This document shows positions 38,254 through 48,349 of a stretch of DNA of 64,000 bases, in pieces. Made by a program: the position numbers and the translations under genes. Origin of the DNA: Psychrobacter sp. M13 (GTDB taxonomy: Bacteria > Pseudomonadota > Gammaproteobacteria > Pseudomonadales > Moraxellaceae); NCBI RefSeq assembly GCF_030718935.1, contig NZ_CP132194.1, forward strand, positions 434,001 to 498,000, in the 5' to 3' direction. Every line of letters begins with the position of its first letter. Positions within the stretch are counted from its first letter, which is position 1. Under the pieces are notes generated by a model. The model searched no databases. It was not told the DNA's origin and worked only from the letters and a program-made list of their open reading frames with translations.

Positions 38254-41200
38254 ATGCGCCTTAAATCTCTAAAATTAGCAGGGTTTAAATCCTTTGCTAA
38301 CGCAACCACTTTTACCTTTCCTCGTGGCATCACCGCTATTGTCGGGCCAAATGGCTGTGGCAAATCCAATGTCATAGACGCTATCCGTTGGGTATTGGGC
38401 GAGACCTCTGCCAAGCAATTACGTGGCGGCGCGATGAGTGATGTGATATTTGCTGGTACGCAAGATAAAGCGGCAAAGAGCGTGGCTAGCGTCGAGCTGA
38501 CCTTTGAGCATACCCAAGATGAGCAGACGGGTATTCGCCATCAGTTTAACCTCTATCAAGAGCTGTCGGTGCGTCGGCAAGTCAATCTTGAGGGGCGCTC
38601 CGATTACTTTATCAATGGCACGCGCTGCCGTCGCCGAGATGTGGTTGATGTCTTTTTAGGGACGGGACTTGGTGCACGCAGTTATGCGGTGATTGAGCAG
38701 GGGATGATTGGACGCATTGTTGACTCCAACCCCATGCAATTACGCGAATTTATTGAAGAGGCAGCAGGCGTCTCACGCTATCAAGCCCGCCGTGAGGAAA
38801 CTCAAAAAAAGTTAGAGACCACCCAAGATAATTTAGCGCGCCTGCACGATATGCAAAGCGAGCTAGTACGTCAACAAAAGAGCTTAGCAAGGCAAGCGAC
38901 TAGCGCTGAGCGTTATGAGGCGCTGACTCTATCGATTGCCGATGTGCAGCAGCAACTGGCCATCCAGCAGTTATACCAAGCCAAGCATACTCAGCAGCAG
39001 CAAAGACAAGCTTATAATAATAGCACCGCTACCGTCTCGACGTTGCAAACGGATTATGAGCGTATCAAAGCCAAGCTAGATAAGCTTAGCGCACATATCA
39101 ATCAGGAGCAGTGGCTCAAAGACGAGGCACAGAGCACTTACTATCAGCAGCAGCTTGAGCTCCAACAAGCCGAGCAGCAATTGCAAAGCGTACAAGCGCA
39201 ACTTGAGCAAGCCAATCAGCAGCTCATTAATTTAGACATTCAACGCCAGCAAGCCGACGCTGAAAGTGTCAGTCTACAAAGCCGACAAGCCGAGCAACAA
39301 GCCGAGCTAGCTGATTTACACCCGCAGATCGATGAGTTAAAGTTGAGGCGCGCCCGTTATGACGCTGATGAGCCGTCACTAAAACGCGCTTTGTATCAGG
39401 CGCAAGACCTACAGACGCAGCTGCAACACAGTGAGCGCAGCCTTCTTCAACAACAAGCGCTAAATACTCAATCACAGCAGCGCTTGCAAGGTAGTGAAGA
39501 TAAGTGGTCACGCCGCGAGCAGAGTTGGCAAGCGTTATGGGCGCAATTATCACAGTCTAAGAGCAATACCGAAAGTGACAGTAGTGCTGATAGCGGCAGT
39601 GATACTAATAATGATAAGTCGCCTCTTGTACAGATAGAGACGCTTAAAGAACATTTGCAGCAAAACGCGCGGCAACAAGACAGCGTAGCGGAGCGTTTGA
39701 GCGAGCTACAACCACAATTGCATGGTGTGCAGCAGCAGCTAACGGTGCAGCAGCGCGAGCTGATCGAGCAGGAAAAATCACGCGCCGCGTTAGCTGGTGA
39801 ATACGATACTCTCCATAAGATTTTGCATCCAAAGCTTATCAAAACTACAGACAATAAAACTGTAGAGGGCAAAGCTGTGGTTCAGGATGGAATAGTAAGC
39901 GCTCAGCATGTAGCTCATCTACCCAAGCTACCTATCAGCACTTTACGTGAGCAGATTGAATTGAGCACTCAAGGTCAGCAGTACGCTGATTTACTCGATA
40001 GTTTATTAGCTCTGTGGCTGGATAGTCAGGTCTTTATAGAGAGTGAGTTAAACGATGCCGCTGCAGACTCAGTTGATTATTCAAGCAATCAATCAGCCAA
40101 TTTAGCGCAAACACTGACGCCTTTTTTAACATCATTAATAAGTCATCAGCGGCAGGGCAGTATCAAAAACCCGTTAAATCATAGCTTATGGTTGCCTGCT
40201 AGCCAGAATAACCAAAAAAATAGCCAGCAAATCTCTTTTATCAATGAGCTAGCAGATGAGGTTAGCGCTAAAGTTTTGCCTTTATCTGAGCTAATAGCGC
40301 AGCCTGCTTTAGCATTATGGCAGCAGTGTTATTTATATCTCGCTGATAACAAAGTTACTGACGATGCTACTGACAATGAAATCACCGATGAGCTTGCTAC
40401 TATCCTACAAGCTTTGCCAGCAGCAGCGCTATTATTGACTACGGATGGCTGGATAGTTCATAGCCTAGGGATGATCAATGTCGCAAAGTTTGCCAGTGCG
40501 CAAGACCCTAAAAACAATAATCAAAATAGCCAGTTTTTAAGTCAACGTTTACAGCAGCGCACGCGTTTAGAAGAATTAGAAACTCAGCTTGATGAGCTTG
40601 AAGTACATATCGATAGCCAACAGCAAGCTGTAAAACGCACCCAAACCAGCTTCGATACCTTAAATATCAGCCTAGAAGAAACCCGTGCGCAAGCAGAGCG
40701 CTTAACGCAAGATAAGTATCGCTATCAGCAGCAACTCAGTGACGAGCAAGCCGCGAATGAGCGCCTGCAAGTGGCTCAAGAACAACTGCAAGCCGATAAA
40801 CAGCGATTGCAAGCTGACAAATTATTATTAGAGTCTGAACGGCAAGAATTAGTAGAAGAGCAGCAATCACTGAGTAGTGATCAGCAGACTATTGAGCAAA
40901 ACATAGCAGCGCTTATACCTAAGCTAAAGGCGGCACGGGCGGCCTACCAGCAACTGCAAGCTGAGCGCAATGAGCTCGGCCATAACCGTCAGTTAGATGA
41001 TAAGGCGTGGCAGGCTCTACAATTGACCCTACAAAAAGTTGAGATGTCTCTAGAGAACACTACAACCAGCCTTACGCGTGTCAACGCGGTCTACGAGCAA
41101 GCGCTACAAAGCGAAAAAGCACTGCGCTCAAAGCTTGCTAACTTTCAGCAGCAATTACCTAGTTTACAAACAAAGTTACAAACCGTTCAGCTAAAGCGTG

Positions 41201-42210
41201 ACGATCAGCAGCTGTTATTAGCAGAGCGTAATAGCGCTTTAGCGGCGCTCAAACAAGACTATAGCCAGCAAGAAGAGGAGCTAGAACTGGCGCAAACTAA
41301 TTTGCAAAATCAGCAAGCGGAGCTGGCAAGCCTATCGACTCAACTAGCGCTTAGTGAGGCAAAATTGCAAGAGCGCATTTTGCGCACTCAAGAGGCTCTA
41401 GATAAGTATCAACAGATAAATGACGCTAATAAAGAGCCCGCGTCGCAACCCGTGATCAGTGTCTCAAGCTTACTGACAGACTTTATTACCCATGAGCGCC
41501 GTGTGCGCCCTGACAAAATCAGCGAGCTACAAGCTGAGTCTGCCAAACTTGAGCAGCAACTGAGTAAAATCGGCCCTGTTAATTTAGCGGCTATTAGCGA
41601 GCTTGATGACGTCAACGAACGTCTAGAGCCGCTTGCCCAGCAAACCCAAGATATTGCCGCTAGCATGGCGACGCTAACTGAGGCGATTGCCGCTATTGAT
41701 GAGACCACTAAGACGCTATTTATGCAGACGCTGGATAGTGTCAACACAGAGCTTGCCAAGCTGTTTGCCAAAGTATTCGGCGGTGGTCAAGCCAGCCTCA
41801 CGCTAAATACTGATGATATACCGGTAGAAGAGTCAAAAGCGGAGCAATGGCGCGCAGGACTTACCTTAATGGCACAGCCCAAAGGCAAGCGTAATAGTCG
41901 CTTAGCGGTCCTATCCGGCGGTGAAAAAACATTAACTGCGCTAAGCTTGATCTTTGCGATATTTAAGCAGCATCCAGCGCCGTTTTGTGTGCTCGATGAA
42001 GTCGATGCGCCACTTGATGATGCTAATGTCGCGCGCTTTACTAGCTTAATCACAGATCTTGCCGATGAGGTGCAGTTTATCTTTATTAGCCATAATAAGC
42101 TGACCATGCAGATCGCTGATGAGCTCAAAGGTATCACGATGCCCAGCGCAGGCATCTCAATGCTAGTGAGCGTGTCACTCGATGAAGCGGCTCGCTATAT
42201 CGATAGCTAG
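38254..42210 (+). CDS. smc: Chromosome segregation ATPase SMC
   Basis: 1318 residues, longer than the usual 1150-1200. The head has Walker A GPNGCGKSN (31-39), the C-terminal signature LSGGEKT (1220-1226) and Walker B FCVLDEVDAPLDD. Very Gln-rich coiled coils run on both sides of a diverged hinge region at about 535-760 that contains low-complexity inserts rich in Asn, Ser and Asp. The dimer compacts DNA with ScpA/B, not encoded here. The smc-zipA-ligA order is conserved in Moraxellaceae and Pseudomonas. No SD is obvious at the ATG; TACAAT at 38215 could be a -10 element. Confidence 0.95.
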   Translation: MRLKSLKLAGFKSFANATTFTFPRGITAIVGPNGCGKSNVIDAIRWVLGETSAKQLRGGAMSDVIFAGTQDKAAKSVASVELTFEHTQDEQTGIRHQFNLYQELSVRRQVNLEGRSDYFINGTRCRRRDVVDVFLGTGLGARSYAVIEQGMIGRIVDSNPMQLREFIEEAAGVSRYQARREETQKKLETTQDNLARLHDMQSELVRQQKSLARQATSAERYEALTLSIADVQQQLAIQQLYQAKHTQQQQRQAYNNSTATVSTLQTDYERIKAKLDKLSAHINQEQWLKDEAQSTYYQQQLELQQAEQQLQSVQAQLEQANQQLINLDIQRQQADAESVSLQSRQAEQQAELADLHPQIDELKLRRARYDADEPSLKRALYQAQDLQTQLQHSERSLLQQQALNTQSQQRLQGSEDKWSRREQSWQALWAQLSQSKSNTESDSSADSGSDTNNDKSPLVQIETLKEHLQQNARQQDSVAERLSELQPQLHGVQQQLTVQQRELIEQEKSRAALAGEYDTLHKILHPKLIKTTDNKTVEGKAVVQDGIVSAQHVAHLPKLPISTLREQIELSTQGQQYADLLDSLLALWLDSQVFIESELNDAAADSVDYSSNQSANLAQTLTPFLTSLISHQRQGSIKNPLNHSLWLPASQNNQKNSQQISFINELADEVSAKVLPLSELIAQPALALWQQCYLYLADNKVTDDATDNEITDELATILQALPAAALLLTTDGWIVHSLGMINVAKFASAQDPKNNNQNSQFLSQRLQQRTRLEELETQLDELEVHIDSQQQAVKRTQTSFDTLNISLEETRAQAERLTQDKYRYQQQLSDEQAANERLQVAQEQLQADKQRLQADKLLLESERQELVEEQQSLSSDQQTIEQNIAALIPKLKAARAAYQQLQAERNELGHNRQLDDKAWQALQLTLQKVEMSLENTTTSLTRVNAVYEQALQSEKALRSKLANFQQQLPSLQTKLQTVQLKRDDQQLLLAERNSALAALKQDYSQQEEELELAQTNLQNQQAELASLSTQLALSEAKLQERILRTQEALDKYQQINDANKEPASQPVISVSSLLTDFITHERRVRPDKISELQAESAKLEQQLSKIGPVNLAAISELDDVNERLEPLAQQTQDIAASMATLTEAIAAIDETTKTLFMQTLDSVNTELAKLFAKVFGGGQASLTLNTDDIPVEESKAEQWRAGLTLMAQPKGKRNSRLAVLSGGEKTLTALSLIFAIFKQHPAPFCVLDEVDAPLDDANVARFTSLITDLADEVQFIFISHNKLTMQIADELKGITMPSAGISMLVSVSLDEAARYIDS

Positions 42211-42218
42211 GTATTATT

Positions 42219-42260
42219 AGTTAAGTTAAGAGTATGGCTAGTTAAGTTAAAAGTATGGCT
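42219..42260 (+). repeat. Two 21-bp tandem repeats after smc
   Basis: AGTTAAGTTAA(G/A)AGTATGGCT is present twice with one difference, starting 9 bp after the smc stop. No stem-loop is seen, and the rest of the 240-bp gap before zipA has no gene I can support. Confidence 0.7.
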
Positions 42261-42452
42261 CAGCGAGGTGAGAATGATTGAATCCGCTAGAACATATTGA
42301 ATACTTATTAATAGAGACTGCTGATAGCTAAAATTAAACCCAGCGCAGATCCGATACAAATTGATGACGCCATAGGGTAGCCATGCTAAACTATTGCCAT
42401 TTATATCTTGTTGTTTATTCTCATTTATCGTCGTTATTAGGATGTGTCTCTC

Positions 42453-43481
42453 ATGACCGCTATTCAGTTTATGTTGATTGCTATTGCTGCGCTTATTGTC
42501 CTTGCAGGACTGTTTATGGTCACTCGTAGCTTTAAGCGTCGCCAAAGCGCTGAAATAAATGCTGTGAGCTATGATAAAAACGGTATTCCTATTATCCCGC
42601 GTCATGAGCGTAATGTCGTGGATCAGCCCGACTTGCAAGATACCGTAGCAGGTGAGACGACCATTGGCCCTGATCGTAATTATTTACAGGCAGTGATAGA
42701 TGATGAGCCGCTGACTCCAGAGTATAGCTATCCCAATGAAGCGGCGGCGCAAAGTCATAGCGAGACAGACAGCTTCGATGAGGATGAGGACTATCAGCGC
42801 TGGCAAGCAGAGCAGCGGCACGCTGATGATGCTGAGTTTACTCATTTTTCACAAGAGCTGAGCGATAGGGATAGCGACTATCAAGCTGGCGTCCAAGAGC
42901 CAGATGCCTTTTCAAGTCTAATGTCAGCGACTGATAGTCTGATGCCCGTGATCGACACTGCCGATGAGCCTGAGTTTGATGATAATAGTCCTGTTCTTGA
43001 TCAGCACCTGCTCGCACCTGTGAATGAGGCGCAAAATGGTCCGTTGATTAACGCCAAAGACAATATTAATATCACCATCTTGCCGCACCAGTATCGTGAC
43101 CGTTCGCCTGCTATCATTCGTGGTCGTGACTTATTGACTTTGATTGACAAATACGGTTTGCGCTTTGGAGCGATGAATATGTTCCATCGCTATGAGCAAA
43201 AAGATGGCACAGGCATGTTGTGGTTCAGTATGATGGGTATCACTGATAACGGCATTGCACCTTTTGATCCACATAGTGTGGCGACGGATAGCTATAATGG
43301 CATAGTGGTGTTTTTGTCACTGCCACATCCGCAAGCGCTGCGTAGCTTTGATAGTATGATGAGCATCGCCTATATGATGGCTAATGATTTGGACGCTATG
43401 ATTCTCGATGAGAATAACGAATCCATCACTGCTGAATACAAGCAGCAACTGCGCAACCAAGTGCGTGATTATGGCGAATAG
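42453..43481 (+). CDS. zipA: Cell division protein ZipA
   Basis: 342 residues from ATG 42453 (TAGGA 10 nt upstream); an in-frame GTG at 42444 is too close to the SD. A single N-terminal membrane span (MTAIQFMLIAIAALIVLAGLFMVT) is followed by a basic patch, a long acidic, disordered linker (about 60-200) and the C-terminal FtsZ-binding domain with INITILPHQ, GMLWFSMMGI and FLSLPHPQALRSFD. ZipA anchors FtsZ to the membrane at the division site. Confidence 0.94.
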   Translation: MTAIQFMLIAIAALIVLAGLFMVTRSFKRRQSAEINAVSYDKNGIPIIPRHERNVVDQPDLQDTVAGETTIGPDRNYLQAVIDDEPLTPEYSYPNEAAAQSHSETDSFDEDEDYQRWQAEQRHADDAEFTHFSQELSDRDSDYQAGVQEPDAFSSLMSATDSLMPVIDTADEPEFDDNSPVLDQHLLAPVNEAQNGPLINAKDNINITILPHQYRDRSPAIIRGRDLLTLIDKYGLRFGAMNMFHRYEQKDGTGMLWFSMMGITDNGIAPFDPHSVATDSYNGIVVFLSLPHPQALRSFDSMMSIAYMMANDLDAMILDENNESITAEYKQQLRNQVRDYGE

Positions 43482-43501
43482 AGCCACACCCTAGTTTTAA
43501 T

Positions 43502-43537
43502 AAACGCAGCTTTTGATTTTATCGGGCTGCGTTTTTG
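43502..43537 (+). terminator. zipA terminator
   Basis: AAACGCAGC pairs with GCTGCGTTT and TTT follows. Confidence 0.75.
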
Positions 43538-43600
43538 TCTCAGTCGCTCGTGTAAATGTATCCTCAAATTGTTATGATAGTCGTTATTATAAATCGATAG

Positions 43601-45682
<2,082 letters not shown>

Positions 45683-45718
45683 GATATTTTGAATTTAGCT
45701 TGATTCATAGCGTTTAGT

Positions 45719-45739
45719 GTAGGGTGCGCCCAGCGCACC
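45719..45739 (+). repeat. REP element 1
   Basis: GTAG head followed by the perfect palindrome GGTGCGC-CCA-GCGCACC. It lies 37 bp after the ligA stop. Confidence 0.85.
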
Positions 45740-45814
45740 ATGAACTATAAAACACACTATTCTATTAAAGTGATTTTTATTCTAACTACTTTTAAAAAGA
45801 CAAAGATTTAAAAG

Positions 45815-45965
45815 CATGGCCTCAGCATCGCGTTCTTTAGAGGTCGGTAAATATGCGGGTCATGGTTATTCTTACTTTAATGGTTCGCCTCGGCGCTCGT
45901 CCCTCGCGTGAAATTGTGCTTGGACAAAGTAGCGCTTTGCTATTCTTGTTACGCATTCGCTAAAA
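45815..45965. other. G+C-richer block between two REPs, unidentified
   Basis: This stretch is clearly less A+T-rich than the spacers on each side and has only short ORFs (at most 31 residues from an ATG at 45816). It may be a decayed gene or part of the REP island. I cannot identify it. Confidence 0.3.
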
Positions 45966-46005
45966 GAGAAATATCACACATATTTGATATGATTATATTG
46001 GTCGA

Positions 46006-46025
46006 GTAGGGTGCGCCTCGCGCAC
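46006..46025 (+). repeat. REP element 2
   Basis: GTAG head, GGTGCGC-CTC-GCGCAC; the last base of the right arm is changed. Confidence 0.8.
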
Positions 46026-46131
46026 TATTTAAGAATCGAATTTTAAAACACAAAAGCATTATTTGATAAATAATTATATAAGAAATAATTTACGCAGAGA
46101 GGTAGGTTTGGTTGTTTAATACTCATACATC

Positions 46132-46152
46132 GGTGCGCAGGGCGCACCCTAC
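46132..46152 (-). repeat. REP element 3, directly 3' of the RAYT gene
   Basis: Read on the minus strand: GTAG head, then GGTGCGC-CCT-GCGCACC. It lies 22 bp past the RAYT stop and has the same orientation as the gene. Confidence 0.88.
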
Positions 46153-46174
46153 AACTGCTCACTATCATCATAAA

Positions 46175-46729
46175 CTACTCTGACCTAGCCGAAAAACTCT
46201 CTGAAAACTCAATCAAATTGTCACCCCAATTTGCTGAATAAACACCAGCTTTAACATAGCGATGAAAGCTTGAATACTGCCAATCTATAACTCTCTTGAC
46301 CAATCCATGCTTAACAGGATTGTAATGAATGTAATCCATATGCTTAATAAAATCAGCTTCACTATTTATTTGATGCTCAGAAAATCGTCGTTGCCATATT
46401 CCTCTCTCATTCCTACTAACTTTTGAATGGCTCAACTCATGCGCTGTCAGATGATACTGCGGACAAGCTTGAGTCGTCAGTCGTTTTATCTGCGACCAAC
46501 GCATACTATAATTTGCATCGTTCTCAGGCATCTGCCAAATGCAATGCAGATGTTCAGGTAATTGTATCCATGCAATGATTTCAAAAGGATACTGCTGCTG
46601 AATTTGTCTGATACTGTTTCTAAGAGCTTGCAAAAAGTCCTCATTGCAAAGTATTTTTCTTCGGTTATACGATACCAATGTAAAAAAGTAAGTAGCGCCT
46701 TCCGTATATGAGCGGATATATTGCGGCAT
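46175..46729 (-). CDS. REP-associated tyrosine transposase (RAYT)
   Basis: 184 residues from ATG 46729 (AAGGA about 9 nt upstream; a GTG 6 bp earlier is too close). It belongs to the Y1/HUH superfamily: the HUH-like pair H60/H62 in EHLHCIWQMP and the tyrosine block DYIHYNPVKHGLV (Y133, Y136) are present, with the intervening IWQRRFSEHQI typical of RAYTs. RAYTs cut and join single-stranded REP DNA and are domesticated, not self-mobile like IS200. Two REPs in the gene's own orientation lie at each end and two opposite ones are nearby, so it appears intact and linked to its substrates. Confidence 0.94.
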   Translation of the reverse strand: MPQYIRSYTEGATYFFTLVSYNRRKILCNEDFLQALRNSIRQIQQQYPFEIIAWIQLPEHLHCIWQMPENDANYSMRWSQIKRLTTQACPQYHLTAHELSHSKVSRNERGIWQRRFSEHQINSEADFIKHMDYIHYNPVKHGLVKRVIDWQYSSFHRYVKAGVYSANWGDNLIEFSESFSARSE

Positions 46730-46804
46730 TTTCACTTTTCCTTGAGAGGAATATTTTTAATCGGTATCTCGGTATCAATGTGCAGGTTTATTTTGAATAT
46801 CATC

Positions 46805-46825
46805 GGTGCGCGAGGCGCACCCTAC
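46805..46825 (-). repeat. REP element 4, 5' of the RAYT gene
   Basis: On the minus strand: GTAG head, GGTGCGC-CTC-GCGCACC. It lies about 76 bp before the RAYT start. Confidence 0.88.
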
Positions 46826-46855
46826 AAGTAACATATTTGGATTAAGGTTTCTATT

Positions 46856-47446
46856 TTATAGACTCGCTTCTTGCTCTTGATAATCTCCGTGCACATCAAT
46901 ATCACTCTTCACCCCATCAGGCACAATCTCAATCGGTAATATTAGCCCTTTCGCAAAAGGCTCAGCGAAGACATAATCATAGCTGCTGGCATCGATGTCA
47001 GCAGTGGTATGTATCACTAGCTTAGCGTCTTTACCATCGATAACTTGGTGTGAGGTATAGCTCGTATCCAGCTGATCGAGCACCTTAGATAGAGCTTCAT
47101 TACTCGCCGTACTTATCGTCAGATTATGCTGGGCAGTAGCATTGTCTACCTTAAAATAATCAGCGTAATTCTTGACGTTTTGACTATCGATTGCAAAGGG
47201 GTATTCGTAGTCAGCGACAGTAGCGGCTGGCTCGCCACTGTCTACTTTTGACCAATCAATAGCAGTAACTTTGGCATCAGTTTCGGCACTATCAGAGTTT
47301 TCAGTATCTGCTAGAGAGGTAGCTGTTTGCTCAGTAGCGACGCTCTCTATAGTAGTGTCACTATTATTATCACAGCCTGACACTGTTAATGTAGTTGCCA
47401 TGCCAGCTATAGTGATTATCAGCATAGGTGCTAAACGCTTGACCAT
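46856..47446 (-). CDS. Lipoprotein of unknown function
   Basis: 196 residues from ATG 47446; a longer in-frame reading back to 47578 crosses the upstream terminator and lacks a signal peptide at its start. The signal MVKRLAPMLIITIAGMATTLTVSGC gives lipid cysteine C25, followed by Asp at +2, which in E. coli would keep it in the inner membrane. A Thr/Ser/Asp/Glu-rich linker precedes a globular part of about 130 residues with YEYPFAIDSQNVKNYADYFKVD and a C-terminal acidic end. I do not recognise the domain. Confidence 0.75.
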   Translation of the reverse strand: MVKRLAPMLIITIAGMATTLTVSGCDNNSDTTIESVATEQTATSLADTENSDSAETDAKVTAIDWSKVDSGEPAATVADYEYPFAIDSQNVKNYADYFKVDNATAQHNLTISTASNEALSKVLDQLDTSYTSHQVIDGKDAKLVIHTTADIDASSYDYVFAEPFAKGLILPIEIVPDGVKSDIDVHGDYQEQEASL

Positions 47447-47542
47447 GAATCTTACCCTCTTAAAAAGTACCGTTGCTATTATTGTCGCATAATTGACACC
47501 GAATATCGTTATTTTGCCACGTTTACTTATTGGAAAACACAT

Positions 47543-47572
47543 AAAAAAACAGCCATCATAGGATGACTGTTT
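47543..47572 (-). terminator. Terminator of the MliC-like lipoprotein gene
   Basis: On the minus strand AACAGTCATC pairs with GATGGCTGTT (one wobble) and a run of T follows. Confidence 0.75.
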
Positions 47573-47636
47573 ATTCAAATATTGAGCTACTTGATTATAA
47601 TTTTATCATTATTACTCAACGACTAAACTAACCTTA

Positions 47637-48053
47637 TTATCTGCCTATTTTGCAATTAACTTGATAGGTCTTGCCATCAGCCCATTTCATGGCCAATACC
47701 CCTTCGTCAGCTTGCATATGCCATGCATAAATAACTTCTGGATTCGACTCATTAATATAGCTTGATACTTTACCGTTAGGTCCACCATTTAAGATTATAG
47801 GCTGCTGTGACCAGTTGATTTTTGGTACAGTAGCATTAACCATAACTTGCTCTTTATTGATAGACTGCTTGACCATAACTTGGCTATCATCAGTGCAAGT
47901 GTATGGTGCTGGTGCCATGCGATCATAAGCAAGCGTGGTCACACTTTCTGATGGCGTCGTTACTGGCATGTTAGGCTTAGGGCTCATCGTTGAACAAGCA
48001 CCCAATAAAGCAACAGCAGGCAAAGTGGCAGCTAATTTAGCTAAATTATTCAT
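47637..48053 (-). CDS. Small lipoprotein, possible lysozyme-inhibitor (MliC-like) fold
   Basis: 138 residues from ATG 48053, chosen for GGAG 6 nt upstream. Signal MNNLAKLAATLPAVALLGAC gives lipid cysteine C20 with Ser at +2 (outer membrane). The mature part has a YTC near its start and VNC near its end, and the order YxC, short strands, WADGKTYQVNC is reminiscent of MliC/PliC lysozyme inhibitors, in which two such cysteines bond. That match is weak and from memory; unknown function is the safe call. Confidence 0.75.
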   Translation of the reverse strand: MNNLAKLAATLPAVALLGACSTMSPKPNMPVTTPSESVTTLAYDRMAPAPYTCTDDSQVMVKQSINKEQVMVNATVPKINWSQQPIILNGGPNGKVSSYINESNPEVIYAWHMQADEGVLAMKWADGKTYQVNCKIGR

Positions 48054-48115
48054 AGAAATCTCCAAAAAATATAAATTAAGAGGTTAAGGTCTTAGGGTAA
48101 AAATTAATATTATTG

Positions 48116-48130
48116 ATGCGCCCAGCGCAT
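48116..48130. repeat. Headless REP-like palindrome
   Basis: ATGCGC-CCA-GCGCAT shares the GCGC-CCA-GCGC core of the REPs but lacks the GTAG head. Confidence 0.45.
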
Positions 48131-48163
48131 GACGTTCATAGTAACTAAAACTTATACTTTGCA

Positions 48164-48186
48164 ATGTTAGGAATTGTTCCTAACAT
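48164..48186. promoter_or_regulatory. Perfect 10-bp palindrome, candidate operator
   Basis: ATGTTAGGAA-TTG-TTCCTAACAT is fully symmetric. It lies about 110 bp upstream of the small lipoprotein gene (minus strand). No T run follows on either strand, so it is not a terminator. Operator function is inferred from symmetry and place only. Confidence 0.45.
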
Positions 48187-48255
48187 GTGAGTTATCTTAC
48201 CTAAATATTTTCTAATGTAATTATTCAGCTAAGCTAAATAATAGAAGATAAGCAC

Positions 48256-48297
48256 TAAAAAACGCACATTACTTTATAAAATAATGTGCGCTGTTTT
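48256..48297 (-). terminator. Terminator of the ygiQ-type gene
   Basis: On the minus strand GCGCACATTA pairs with TAATGTGCGTTTTTT around an A+T-rich loop. Confidence 0.85.
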
Positions 48298-48349
48298 AAT
48301 CTATATCTGATATATCTAGCTGGCGAGCTTATACTGTTTTGGTGTCAAT

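Noticed and set aside
42207..42638. 143-codon minus-strand ORF between smc and zipA
   Set aside because: It covers a tandem repeat and the zipA start, has A+T-driven low-complexity content and no support from codon pattern or SD.
46175..46825. Autonomous IS200/IS605 element
   Set aside because: The tyrosine-block and HLH signatures and the flanking GTAG REPs fit a RAYT; no IS200-type ends or TnpB/IscB gene are present.
47447..47578. N-terminal extension of the lipoprotein gene at 46856
   Set aside because: It reads through the upstream gene's terminator hairpin and hides the signal peptide.
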